Assembly: GCA_934131175.1 (NCBI GenBank)
Contig: CAKOZD010000005.1
Span: 1-64,000 of the forward strand
Length of the DNA: 64,000 bases
DNA from: an uncultured Bacilli bacterium
GTDB taxonomy: Bacteria > Bacillota_I > Bacilli_A > RF39 > UBA660
Reading direction: 5' to 3'
The stretch's first letter is position 1. Each line of letters opens with the position of its first letter. Of the stretch, positions 35,113 to 44,777 are shown piece after piece. Under the pieces are notes generated by a model, which was not told where the DNA came from, ran no database searches, and worked only from the letters and a program-made list of their open reading frames with translations. The position numbers and the translations under genes are program-made.

Positions 35113-36006
35113 ATGGAAAAAGCAAAAGTTTATTTTACAAAAGATATTAGTCCAGAAGGATTAAAGAAAGCATATGATGCATTAGGTGTTCAATTAAAAG
35201 GAAAAGTTGGAGTTAAAGTTTCTACTGGAGAAGCTGGTTCAAAAGGCTATTTAAAAGCTGATTTAATTGGTTCTTTTGTAAAAGGATTAAATGGAACAAT
35301 TCTAGAATGCAATACTGCATATCCTGGAAAAAGATGTAATTATGAAGACCATATAAAAGTTGCTGAGGAGCATGGTTTTACTTCATTTGCTGATGTTGAT
35401 ATTATGGATAAAGATGGTGAGATAAAAATTCCTGTTTCTAATGGAAAACATCTTGAATATGATATAATTGGAGAAAATTTTGATAATTATGATAGTTATA
35501 TTAATCTTGCTCATGGTAAAGGTCATGCTATGGGAGGATTTGGTGCTAATTTAAAAAATCAATCTATTGGTATTGCATCAAGAAATGGTAAAGCTTATAT
35601 TCATTCTTGCGGACAAAGTGAAGACCCTAATGAGTGCTGGTCTTGTAAGTATGAACAAAAAGATTTTATTGAATCTATGGCTGAGGCTGCAAAAGCAGTA
35701 AGTGATTATGTTGCATCTAAAAATAAACAAATAGTATATATTACTGTAATGAATGCTTTAAGTGTTGACTGTGATTGTGATTGCAATCAAGGAGATCCTG
35801 TAATGAATGATTTAGGAATAGTTGCAAGTTTAGATCCTGTTGCAAATGATCAAACATTTATTGATATGGTTTGGGCATCAACTGATAAGGACTCTCATTT
35901 ATTAAGAAAAAGAGTTGACAGACAAGTTGGACGTCATATTACTGAATATGCAGAAGAAATTGGTTTGGGTACAACAAATTATGAATTAATAGATTTAGAT
36001 AAATAA
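35113..36006 (+). CDS. DUF362 family protein
   Basis: 297 aa, cytosolic. It shows the DUF362 pattern: VGVKVSTGEAGSKGYLKADL near the start, YINLAHGKGHAMGGFGANLK in the middle, and ITVMNALSVDCDCDCNQGDP later. Cysteines cluster in HSCGQSEDPNECWSCKYEQ and in DCDCDC, suggesting an iron-sulphur or other metal site, although the ferredoxin module of longer relatives is absent. The reaction is unknown. It follows the PepSY-like membrane protein by 8 bp with its own TAGGAGG site, and a wobble-rich hairpin follows. Confidence 0.85.
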   Translation: MEKAKVYFTKDISPEGLKKAYDALGVQLKGKVGVKVSTGEAGSKGYLKADLIGSFVKGLNGTILECNTAYPGKRCNYEDHIKVAEEHGFTSFADVDIMDKDGEIKIPVSNGKHLEYDIIGENFDNYDSYINLAHGKGHAMGGFGANLKNQSIGIASRNGKAYIHSCGQSEDPNECWSCKYEQKDFIESMAEAAKAVSDYVASKNKQIVYITVMNALSVDCDCDCNQGDPVMNDLGIVASLDPVANDQTFIDMVWASTDKDSHLLRKRVDRQVGRHITEYAEEIGLGTTNYELIDLDK

Positions 36007-36013
36007 TTTTATA

Positions 36014-36048
36014 GAAGAGGCAAAATTAATTGTTTCTTCTTTTTTTCT
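36014..36048 (+). terminator. Intrinsic terminator
   Basis: GAAGAGGCAA (36014-36023) / TTGTTTCTTC (36030-36039), a 10-bp stem with two G-U pairs, then a T run. Confidence 0.65.
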
Positions 36049-36091
36049 TTTCTTATTAATTTTACATGATATAATATTTGCAGGTGATATT

Positions 36092-38338
36092 ATGATTAGA
36101 CTTAAAAATGTCTCAAAATTTTATTATAGTAAAGGTGTTATCGCGACAGGTTTTACTAAAGTTAACTTAGAATTTAGTAAGGGTGAGTTTGTCGCAATTA
36201 CAGGAGAGTCAGGATCTGGAAAGAGTACACTATTAAACGTTATCTCAGGACTTGATTCTTATGAAGAGGGAGAAATGTATATTAATGGTTCTGAGACAAG
36301 CCATTATTTAGAAAAAGACTGGGAAGTATATAGAAGAAAATATATTGGAAATATCTATCAAAACTTTAATTTGATAAATAGTTATACAGTATATCAAAAT
36401 ATAGATTTAATACTTTCATTAAATGGAACTCCACAAAGAGTTAGAAAAATGAAAATAATGCGACTTTTGAAAAAAGTTGGAATGCTACGTTATAAAAATA
36501 CAAAAGTCTCAAAACTTTCTGGAGGACAAAAACAACGTGTCGCAATTGCTCGTGCTCTTGCAAAAGATGTACCAGTAATAATTGCAGATGAACCAACAGG
36601 AAGTCTTGATAAAAAAGCAGCTATGGGAGTTATTCATTTATTAAAAGAAATATCAAAAGACAAATTAATAATTATCGTAACACATAACTACGATCAAGTA
36701 GAAAAATTTGCTACTAGAAAAATAACTATGCATGATGGAAAAGTATTAGAAGATAAAAAAATATTACCAGTTAATAAAAATGATAGTTTCATTGAAACTG
36801 ATAAATTTAAAAATATAAATTTCTTTGAAAAGGTTAGGCTTGGTTTTAGAAATACTTTTAATGTTTTACCTAAATTTGTTTTATTATTTTTAGTTTATTC
36901 TTTTATAGTTTGTGCTTTAATGGGAGAGTATTCTTATTTTAAACAAAGTGAGTATGAGATGTCTAAAGATGGAGTGAATACATTCTTTAATGATTATAGT
37001 GATAAAAGAATTGTATTTAATAAGAGTGATAAGAGTGCTTTTACACAAGAAGAAATTGATAATATTAAAAAGATTGATAATGTTTCATATGTTTCTGAAA
37101 ATGATTTATTAAATGACTTAGAGTATAATTTTGTTGATAATAACGAAGAAAATTGGTTATATGGAAAAATTAAGTCAATTGATAGATTTAGTGGTAGTGT
37201 TGATGTTGGTAGGATGCCTGAGGCAGAAGATGAGGCAATTATTTGTGGAACAAAAGAAGATTATTATTTAAGTCAATCAACTGATTCTATCTTAGAAAAA
37301 GACTTTTATTTAATGTCTGATGCTAATGAACAATTAAAAAACTATAAAATTAAAATAGTTGGTATAAAATATACAGATAATACTGTTGTTTCTCAAGCAA
37401 GTTATGATTATTATGTAAATAATTCTTTCTTAGATAGAGTTTTATTACTTACTCATCAATCTAATAGTAAGATTACAATTAACTTTATGGGAACTAATTA
37501 CTCATCAGACTCGTCTACTACACAATTTAAGTTAGAAGCAAATGAATGGGTAAGTCCAGGACAAGCATTTGTGTCAGATGATTTAAATATTTATTGTGAT
37601 AAGAATGTTTGTAAGAATAAATCATTTAATGTTAACGTTAAGAATATATATTATGATGATAATAAGAGTTTTGTAGTTAATAAGACTTATACCAAAGATA
37701 CTATTGGAAATATTTTACTTCTTCCTAATTATACTAAAGACAAATATGATGAATTTTATAATGGAATAGTATATATAAATCCAGATGACTATAATGCTTT
37801 ATTTAATAAAGGAACATATCAAATGAGTGTATATGTTTCAGACATTAAAAAGATTGATGATGTTAATAAGGCACTTAAAGATTTATCATATAATACTTTA
37901 GAAATTAAAAATACTTTAGTAGAAGATCCTGGAGTAAAGATACTTAGAATTGTAAAAATTATAGTTACTACAATACTTGTAGTAGTACTATTCTTTATTT
38001 CATACTTTATTATAAAAATAATTCTTAAGTCACGTAATACATATTACTCAGTACTTAGAATGTTAGGAGCAAGTAAAGGAGTATGTAGAAGTTTACTTAT
38101 TAATGAATTATTTAATTTTGCTAATTTAAGTTATTTTATATTTATATTAGTTGCTTATATTAATAAGATGGGTATTATAAATATTGGTTTTTTGAAGACT
38201 GTTAATACATATTTTGAATTTAATGATTATTTAGTTTTATATCTTATTTTAATTATTATGTCTATATTAATAAGTGTAAGATATTCTTCTAAATTATTTA
38301 AAGATAGTGTTATGAATACTTATAGAGAGGAGGCTTAA
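36092..38338 (+). CDS. ABC transporter, ATPase fused to FtsX-like permease (first of pair)
   Basis: 748 aa. An N-terminal ABC ATPase of the MacB/LolD type (Walker A GESGSGKST at about 38-46, LSGGQKQR, VIIADEPTGS, H-loop VTHNYD) is followed by a membrane helix near 252-275, an exported domain of about 330 residues, and three C-terminal helices with the FtsX/MacB_PCD look (SRNTYYSVLRMLGASKGVCR). This is a MacB topology in a Gram-positive setting. Its stop lies 1 bp before the next ABC-FtsX gene, so the two chains likely form a heterodimer. The substrate could be a peptide or lipoprotein-like molecule; it is unknown. Confidence 0.88.
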   Translation: MIRLKNVSKFYYSKGVIATGFTKVNLEFSKGEFVAITGESGSGKSTLLNVISGLDSYEEGEMYINGSETSHYLEKDWEVYRRKYIGNIYQNFNLINSYTVYQNIDLILSLNGTPQRVRKMKIMRLLKKVGMLRYKNTKVSKLSGGQKQRVAIARALAKDVPVIIADEPTGSLDKKAAMGVIHLLKEISKDKLIIIVTHNYDQVEKFATRKITMHDGKVLEDKKILPVNKNDSFIETDKFKNINFFEKVRLGFRNTFNVLPKFVLLFLVYSFIVCALMGEYSYFKQSEYEMSKDGVNTFFNDYSDKRIVFNKSDKSAFTQEEIDNIKKIDNVSYVSENDLLNDLEYNFVDNNEENWLYGKIKSIDRFSGSVDVGRMPEAEDEAIICGTKEDYYLSQSTDSILEKDFYLMSDANEQLKNYKIKIVGIKYTDNTVVSQASYDYYVNNSFLDRVLLLTHQSNSKITINFMGTNYSSDSSTTQFKLEANEWVSPGQAFVSDDLNIYCDKNVCKNKSFNVNVKNIYYDDNKSFVVNKTYTKDTIGNILLLPNYTKDKYDEFYNGIVYINPDDYNALFNKGTYQMSVYVSDIKKIDDVNKALKDLSYNTLEIKNTLVEDPGVKILRIVKIIVTTILVVVLFFISYFIIKIILKSRNTYYSVLRMLGASKGVCRSLLINELFNFANLSYFIFILVAYINKMGIINIGFLKTVNTYFEFNDYLVLYLILIIMSILISVRYSSKLFKDSVMNTYREEA

Positions 38339-38339
38339 T

Positions 38340-40778
38340 ATGATTAGAGTTGAACATATTGATAAATATTTTAATAAGTTTAAGAAAAACGCCATTCATG
38401 TTATTAATGATACCTCTTTAGAGTTTGATAATACTGGGTTAGTTGCATTACTTGGACCTAGTGGTAGTGGTAAGACTACACTTTTAAATGTTATTGGTGG
38501 ACTTGATAAAGTAAGAAAAGGAAACATCTATGTTAATGGTAAAAAGATTACTAAAAGAAGTCAAAACTATGTAGACAAAATTAGAAATTTAAATATAGGT
38601 TATATCTTTCAAGATTATAAATTAATAGAAGATATGAGTGTCTATGATAATGTTAGCCTAGTATTAAAAATGCTTGGCATTAAAGATAAAAAAGAAATTG
38701 ATAAAAGAGTTACATATGTTTTATCAAAAGTAGGAATGCTAAGATATAAGAAAAGACCATGTAATATGCTTTCTGGTGGTGAACGCCAAAGAGTTGGTAT
38801 TGCAAGAGCAATAGTTAAAAATCCAAATATTATTATTGCAGATGAACCAACAGGAAACTTGGATAGTAAAAATTCAGTTGAAATAATGAATATAATTAAA
38901 TCAATTTCCAAAGATAAATTAGTTATCCTTGTAACTCATGAGAGAAATTTAGCAAAGTTTTATGCATCACGTATAATAGAACTTGAAGATGGAAAAATTG
39001 TAAATGATTATATAAATACAAATGAAGATGACTTAGATTATGAAATGACAAATGATTTGTATTTAAAAGATTATAAGTTTATGGATAGACATAATAATAT
39101 AAGTGTATATTCAAATAATAATGAACCTATAAAATTAAATATAGTAGTTGCGAATAATAATATTTATATTAAGAGTTTAGATAATAGAGATATAGAAGTT
39201 GTAGATGATGAGTCTACTATAAAAATGATAGATGATCATTATAGGAATATTTCTAAACAAGATGCTTTAAAATATGAATTTAATTTTAAAAATATTATTA
39301 ATGATAAGTATAAACTTAAATATTCATCTATTTTTAATCCTGTTTCTTTTATTACTAGTGGATTTAAAAAAGTATTTTCATTTTCAATATTAAAGAAAAT
39401 ATTACTTTTAGGATTTTTCTTATCTGGAATATTTATAATGTATGCATGTAGTAGTATTCTTGGTAGTATTACTATTAGTGATAAGAATTTTATTAAATGC
39501 AATAGAAATTATTTAATAGTTAATCAAAAGAAGGTTAATGTAGGGGAGTATCTTAATATAGAAAATAATTTAGGAGCTGACTATATAATTCCTGGAGATA
39601 GTGTTGTTAGTTTAGCCTTAAAAGTAGATGACTTTTATCAAACTTCTAATTATAAATTAATGTTAGAGGGAAGTTTAACTGATATAAGTACAATAGATGA
39701 GTCTAGTTTAATTCTTGGTAGAATGCCTGAGAATAATCAAGAATTTGTTGTTGATAAGATGGTTCTTGATAAGATTATGAAAGGCGAGCATACAAAGATG
39801 CTTGGACTTACTAGTTATAAAAAATACTTAGATAGAGATATTACAATTAATCAAGTAGGTGATAAAAAAATAGTTGGAATAGTTGATAATGATAGTCCAT
39901 CTTTCTATATGGATAGAGCATCTTTTATAAATGTTTTATATCACTCTACTGGTGCTCGTGATACATCAATTGAAGCAAGTGTTGTGTCAGATGATACCGA
40001 AAGTACTAATAATTATCCATATGATGACTATACTTTATATAGTAATATTACTATGAAAGAAGGAAGAGTTCCAAGTAATGATTATGAGGTGATTGTAAAT
40101 ATTTCTAATAAAGATGATATGCCTCTTAATAAAGAAATAAATAAATCAATAAATGGAACGAAGTTACGTGTAGTTGGATATTATACATCAGCTGATAATT
40201 TAGATTCTATGCTTGTTAATAGTAATACAATAAAGTATTATCTTATTTCTAAAACATCAAATATTTCTATATATTCTTCTGATAAAGATGAAATATTAAA
40301 TAAAGCAGTTGATGTGTATAATTTAAATATTAAAGATAGTTATAAGTATAGTAAGGACCAATATATATCTAGTAAGAAAGATAGTATTAAAAGTTCTGTT
40401 ATAAGTTCTTCAATTATAATTATTATTTCATTAATAGAGATGTTTTTAATGATGAGGTCAAGTTTCTTATCTCGTGTTAAAGAAGTTGGAATACTTCGAG
40501 CAATTGGTGTTAAAAAGTTAGATATTTATGTAATGTTTAGTGGAGAAGTAATAGCAATCACATTATTAACTTCGATACCTGGTATCTTATTTAGTGCATA
40601 TATTATGAATATTTTAAGTAAAATAAGTTATTTAGAAGGAACGTTTATTGTTAACCCTATGCTTGTTATATCTGCTATTATTGCTGTATTTGTATTTAAT
40701 TTAGTAATAGGACTTCTTCCAGTATTTAATACTATTAGAAAAAGACCTAGTGAAATATTAAGTAGAACAGATATTTAA
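38340..40778 (+). CDS. ABC transporter, ATPase fused to FtsX-like permease (second of pair)
   Basis: 812 aa, same plan as its upstream neighbour. ABC ATPase at residues 1-225 (Walker A GPSGSGKTT, LSGGERQR, IIIADEPTGNLD, VTHERN), a helix near 345-370, an exported domain with DUF-like repeats, then three C-terminal helices with SRVKEVGILRAIGVKKLDIY. Both ATPase sites keep the Walker and signature residues, so both halves should hydrolyse ATP. AGGAGG at the end of the first gene serves as its ribosome site. A clear terminator follows, defining a two-gene operon. Confidence 0.88.
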   Translation: MIRVEHIDKYFNKFKKNAIHVINDTSLEFDNTGLVALLGPSGSGKTTLLNVIGGLDKVRKGNIYVNGKKITKRSQNYVDKIRNLNIGYIFQDYKLIEDMSVYDNVSLVLKMLGIKDKKEIDKRVTYVLSKVGMLRYKKRPCNMLSGGERQRVGIARAIVKNPNIIIADEPTGNLDSKNSVEIMNIIKSISKDKLVILVTHERNLAKFYASRIIELEDGKIVNDYINTNEDDLDYEMTNDLYLKDYKFMDRHNNISVYSNNNEPIKLNIVVANNNIYIKSLDNRDIEVVDDESTIKMIDDHYRNISKQDALKYEFNFKNIINDKYKLKYSSIFNPVSFITSGFKKVFSFSILKKILLLGFFLSGIFIMYACSSILGSITISDKNFIKCNRNYLIVNQKKVNVGEYLNIENNLGADYIIPGDSVVSLALKVDDFYQTSNYKLMLEGSLTDISTIDESSLILGRMPENNQEFVVDKMVLDKIMKGEHTKMLGLTSYKKYLDRDITINQVGDKKIVGIVDNDSPSFYMDRASFINVLYHSTGARDTSIEASVVSDDTESTNNYPYDDYTLYSNITMKEGRVPSNDYEVIVNISNKDDMPLNKEINKSINGTKLRVVGYYTSADNLDSMLVNSNTIKYYLISKTSNISIYSSDKDEILNKAVDVYNLNIKDSYKYSKDQYISSKKDSIKSSVISSSIIIIISLIEMFLMMRSSFLSRVKEVGILRAIGVKKLDIYVMFSGEVIAITLLTSIPGILFSAYIMNILSKISYLEGTFIVNPMLVISAIIAVFVFNLVIGLLPVFNTIRKRPSEILSRTDI

Positions 40779-40782
40779 TTGT

Positions 40783-40818
40783 AAAAATACAGATTTTTTC
40801 TGTATTTTTATTTTTTTT
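40783..40818 (+). terminator. Intrinsic terminator after the ABC-FtsX pair
   Basis: AAAAATACAGA (40783-40793), 5-nt loop, TCTGTATTTTT (40799-40809), followed by more T. Confidence 0.85.
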
Positions 40819-40866
40819 AGTAAAAATTCGTGCTATTATCTTATTATAATTAATTGGAGGATAGAA

Positions 40867-42891
40867 ATGAAGAGAGTAGGAAGTAAGGGCTTTTCTCTAA
40901 TAGAGTTATTAGCAGTTGTTGTTATTTTAGGAGTTTTATCTGGTGTTGGAATAGGTGCTTATTCTAGAATTGTTACTAAATCAAAATTAGAGGCTTATTT
41001 AGATGTTGTTAAACTTCAGGCAAAAGAAGCATCAAAGTTAGTTAATGCAGGAGACTATTATGCAGATGATGATAATACAGTGTATTATTTTGATTACAAG
41101 ATTTTTGATGATGATAAAAGTATGCAAAGTCCTTTTGGAAAATGGAGTGATGCTTATGTTGCAGTTGTTTTTGATGGAGATAAATATTACTATTATTGGA
41201 CAGGAGTAGATGAGGCTGGTTGGAGAATTGATTTGAAAAAGCAAGTTAGTAAATTAACTATAAAAGATATATATCACTCTAGTTCAAAAAGTATAAGACC
41301 TGGAAATAGTATTGGTGGTCGAGATCAAACAGTTATTTATGAAGATGGAAAAGATGAAATAGTTGATGAAGTTTCTAATGATGTTACATCGGATGAGGCA
41401 AAAAAGTGTTTTAAATTTAAAAAAATAAATGGAGGTAGTGAATACTCTATTACTGATTATGATTCATCATGTGGAACAGTTGTAAATATTCCATCAAGTA
41501 TCGACGGAAAAATAGTTACTATAATTGATGAGAATGCTTTTAGAAACAAAGGAATTACTGATGTATCATTATATAATGGTATTACAGAAATAAAAAATGG
41601 TGCTTTTCAAAATAATAAGATTACTAATCTTAGACTTACAAAATCAATTCATACAATAGGAGATTTTGCTTTTCAAAGTAATCAATTAAAAACAGTTGTC
41701 TTTCCAGAGGGGTTGAAAAGTATTAATCAATGGGCTTTTTCTTATAATAAATTAGTTGATATTAGTTTTTCTAAGTCATTAACTTATATTGGTTACTATG
41801 CTTTTTATGGCAATTTATTATCTTCAATCGATTTGAATTCTAGTCCAACTGTTGGAGGGGCTGCTTTTTCAAATAATAAGATGAGTGCAAGTGAAGCATT
41901 AATCTATAAGTATGATTCTAGTTTAGGAAAGACTGATTATTCTACAATAATAGGTTATGGTGGAGAAGATAAGAATGTAGTTATTCCAGAAGAAGTAAAT
42001 GGTGTTAAAGTTACGACTATCGCGGCAAATGCTTTTGCTTCATGTGGTTTACAAAGTGTTGTGATACCTGACTCTGTTACATCTATTGGAGGAGCTGCAT
42101 TTTATAGTAATTCTCTTTCTGAAATAAAACTTCCTAAAAACTTAAATTATTTAGGAGGAGATTCATTTAGAGGGAACAGATTAAAGAAAATTGATATTCC
42201 AAAGTCAGTGACAACTATTAGTCCAAGTGCTTTTGTAGATAATGCTTGCCCTAAAGGTGAAGATATAATATATGCTAGAAAAAGTGATGGCTCAGTTGAC
42301 TATTCTACAATTGTTTCTGGATGCAGTGGTTCAAAGTCTAATAGATCACTTGTAATTCCTGCTAGTAAAAATGGAGTTAAATTAAAACTTATAAAGAGTT
42401 ATGCCTTTTCTTGTTCGGGATATACATCTATTACTCTTCCAAACTTATCGGAAACAGATGGACTAACAATTGAGACAAATGCCTTTTCACACAATTCTAT
42501 ACCATTAAGCAGTGATTCTAGATGGGTTTATAGGGTACAAAATGGAAAATATAATTATAGTATACTTGATAGTTATGCAGGAGTTAAACCAGGAGGCACA
42601 CTTTCAATTCCAGAAAAGTCACATGATGTAAATTTAACGCATATTTATGCTACATTTCAATGGCAATCATATTCAACTATAGTTATTCCAAAATATGTTA
42701 CGACTATTGGTAACGGAGTATTAGGTAAATCAAACAATAATAATGTTAATTTTAAAAAAGTGGTTAATAAAACGGGTAGAAGTTTTGATTGGTATAAGAT
42801 TACTAGTTCAAATCATACTAACACTGGTACATTTTCTACTGGAGTTGTTTCACATCAATCAGGAGATATTACTGTAACCGATAAAGAATAA
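40867..42891 (+). CDS. Type IV prepilin-like protein carrying BspA-type leucine-rich repeats
   Basis: 674 aa. The N-terminus is a class III signal: a short Lys/Arg leader, then G8|FSLIELL with Glu at mature position 5 (residue 13), then a hydrophobic helix to about residue 32, as in type IV pilins. Residues about 45-130 are a pilin-like head. From about 180 the chain becomes BspA-like LRR_5 repeats: IPSSIDGKIVTIIDENAF, LTKSIHTIGDFAFQSNQL, VVIPDSVTSIGGAAFYSN, IPKSVTTISPSAF. Pilin anchor plus LRR suggests an LRR adhesin displayed through a pilus or pseudopilus machine. No pilus assembly ATPase, platform protein or peptidase is present in this window. Confidence 0.85.
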   Translation: MKRVGSKGFSLIELLAVVVILGVLSGVGIGAYSRIVTKSKLEAYLDVVKLQAKEASKLVNAGDYYADDDNTVYYFDYKIFDDDKSMQSPFGKWSDAYVAVVFDGDKYYYYWTGVDEAGWRIDLKKQVSKLTIKDIYHSSSKSIRPGNSIGGRDQTVIYEDGKDEIVDEVSNDVTSDEAKKCFKFKKINGGSEYSITDYDSSCGTVVNIPSSIDGKIVTIIDENAFRNKGITDVSLYNGITEIKNGAFQNNKITNLRLTKSIHTIGDFAFQSNQLKTVVFPEGLKSINQWAFSYNKLVDISFSKSLTYIGYYAFYGNLLSSIDLNSSPTVGGAAFSNNKMSASEALIYKYDSSLGKTDYSTIIGYGGEDKNVVIPEEVNGVKVTTIAANAFASCGLQSVVIPDSVTSIGGAAFYSNSLSEIKLPKNLNYLGGDSFRGNRLKKIDIPKSVTTISPSAFVDNACPKGEDIIYARKSDGSVDYSTIVSGCSGSKSNRSLVIPASKNGVKLKLIKSYAFSCSGYTSITLPNLSETDGLTIETNAFSHNSIPLSSDSRWVYRVQNGKYNYSILDSYAGVKPGGTLSIPEKSHDVNLTHIYATFQWQSYSTIVIPKYVTTIGNGVLGKSNNNNVNFKKVVNKTGRSFDWYKITSSNHTNTGTFSTGVVSHQSGDITVTDKE

Positions 42892-42916
42892 ATTTTATAA
42901 AAACAACAAAATTATT

Positions 42917-42942
42917 AAAAGAAAGGGATACTTTCTTTTTTT
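42917..42942 (+). terminator. Intrinsic terminator after the pilin-LRR gene
   Basis: AAAAGAAAG (42917-42925), GGATA loop, CTTTCTTTT (42931-42939), then T. Confidence 0.8.
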
Positions 42943-43008
42943 ATTTGATATTTTTCTAATATAATAGTAAACTATAATATAGTTAAAGTAGGTTATGGAG
43001 GGATTATT

Positions 43009-44757
43009 ATGATGCCTATAAAAGATTTCTTTACAAAATTGTTTAAGAAAACTGATAAAGATAAACCTTGGCTTGAATACTATTCAAGAGAAGAGAAAAG
43101 TATTAAATTTACTGATAAATCAATTTATGATTTTATGATTGATAGTGTTGGTGGAGATAGAGATTTTATTGCACTAAATTATTTTGGTAATAGATTTAGT
43201 TATAATGAATTCTTTTCAAATATAGATTTATGTGCAAGAAGTCTTAGAGAGTATGGTGTACGTCCTGGAGATATTGTGACTATATGTTGTCCTAATATGC
43301 CAGAAGCAATTTATGCTTTTTATGCATGTAATAAAATTGGAGCAATTGCTGATATGGTTCATCCTCTATCAAGTGATGATCAAATTGAAAATTATTTAAA
43401 TAACTCTAAATCAAGAATTTTAATATTGGTTGATTTTGATTATGAAAAATTTTGCGATGTTATTCCAAATACAAAAGTATATAAAACAATATTAGTTAGT
43501 CCTAAAGAGTCTATGCCTCTTGGACTTACTGTTGGATATACACTTACTAGAAGTCTTACTATGAAAAGACCTAAAGTAGGAGATAGCAGATACATAACTT
43601 GGAAAGAATTTATGGCAAGAGGCCTTAGAAATCATGAAAACTATCATGCTAATATGAAAAAAGATGATCCTGCGGTTATACTTCATAGTGGAGGTACAAC
43701 AGGTACACCTAAAGGAATAGTGCTATCAAATTATAATTTTAATGCTGAGTCACAACAAGCAGCAGTTAATGTAATTGATGTTAGACCAAAAGATAAGATA
43801 GTAACTATTCTTCCAATATTTCATGGTTTTGGTTTATGTGTTTGTGTTCACACTCCAATTTGTTTGAGAGTTGAGACAATTTTAATGCCTGAATATGACG
43901 GTAATAGATTCTACAAGATTTGGAAGAATGATAAACCTCATGTAATACTTGGAGTTCCAACTCTTTGGGAGGGAATGATGAGTAATAAGAAGTTTAATGA
44001 TATTGATATGAGCCAATTAAAATACATTATTTCTGGAGGGGATTATTTAACTATTTCTCAAGAAGAAAGAATAAATGAATTTTTACATAAACATGGTGCT
44101 CATATAAATATTGGTAAGGGTTATGGTATGACTGAGTCAGTTGCTGCTACTTGTTATACATTCCCAGGTACAAATGAGGCTGGAAGTATTGGTATTCCAA
44201 TGGTTGGTAATACTTATAAGATATGTGATCCTGAGACTCATGAAGAGCTACCAATTGGTGAAGAAGGAGAAATCTGTGTTAATGGTCCAACTGTTATGCT
44301 TGGATATTTAAATAATAAAGAAGAAACTAAAAAAGTATTAATAAAACATAAAGATGGTAAGAAATATTTACACACAGGAGATGTTGGGTATATTGCTCCT
44401 AATGGAATAGTTTTCTATACTCAAAGATTAAAGAGAATGATTATTGTTTCAGGATTTAACGTATATCCAAGCCAAATAGAAGAAGTAATTGCAAAACATA
44501 ATTTAGTAGATAAAGTATGTGTAATTGGAATACCACATAAATATAAGATGCATGTTCCAAAAGCATTTATAGTTTTAAAAAATGGTATAACACCAACTCC
44601 TAAAATAAAGAAAGAAATTGTAGATTTATGTAAGGATAGCTTATCAGTTTATTCACTTCCAAAATATTATGAATTTAGAGAAGAATTACCAAAGACACTA
44701 TATGGTAAAATTAATTATAAGGAATTAGAAAAAGAGGAAGAAAATAAGGAAAAGTAA
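43009..44757 (+). CDS. AMP-dependent acyl-CoA synthetase/ligase
   Basis: 582 aa, ANL superfamily. Motifs: P-loop HSGGTTGTPKG (about 223-233), GYGMTES, HTGDVGYI, and the late hinge and Lys motif KRMIIVSGFNVYPSQIEE with the catalytic Lys near the end (TLYGKINYKEL). The plan resembles long-chain or medium-chain fatty acyl-CoA synthetases; the specificity cannot be read. Two ATGs (43009 and 43012) both follow GGAGGG. It would activate scavenged fatty acids in an organism with few biosynthetic routes; that use is inference. The end of the gene forms the left arm of a terminator. Confidence 0.9.
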   Translation: MMPIKDFFTKLFKKTDKDKPWLEYYSREEKSIKFTDKSIYDFMIDSVGGDRDFIALNYFGNRFSYNEFFSNIDLCARSLREYGVRPGDIVTICCPNMPEAIYAFYACNKIGAIADMVHPLSSDDQIENYLNNSKSRILILVDFDYEKFCDVIPNTKVYKTILVSPKESMPLGLTVGYTLTRSLTMKRPKVGDSRYITWKEFMARGLRNHENYHANMKKDDPAVILHSGGTTGTPKGIVLSNYNFNAESQQAAVNVIDVRPKDKIVTILPIFHGFGLCVCVHTPICLRVETILMPEYDGNRFYKIWKNDKPHVILGVPTLWEGMMSNKKFNDIDMSQLKYIISGGDYLTISQEERINEFLHKHGAHINIGKGYGMTESVAATCYTFPGTNEAGSIGIPMVGNTYKICDPETHEELPIGEEGEICVNGPTVMLGYLNNKEETKKVLIKHKDGKKYLHTGDVGYIAPNGIVFYTQRLKRMIIVSGFNVYPSQIEEVIAKHNLVDKVCVIGIPHKYKMHVPKAFIVLKNGITPTPKIKKEIVDLCKDSLSVYSLPKYYEFREELPKTLYGKINYKELEKEEENKEK

Positions 44758-44769
44758 TCCTCTTTTTTC
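44729..44769 (+). terminator. Intrinsic terminator overlapping the acyl-CoA synthetase 3' end
   Basis: AAAAAGAGGA (44729-44738) / TCCTCTTTTT (44758-44767), with a 19-nt loop; the left arm is coding. Confidence 0.65.
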
Positions 44770-44777
44770 TATAATGT

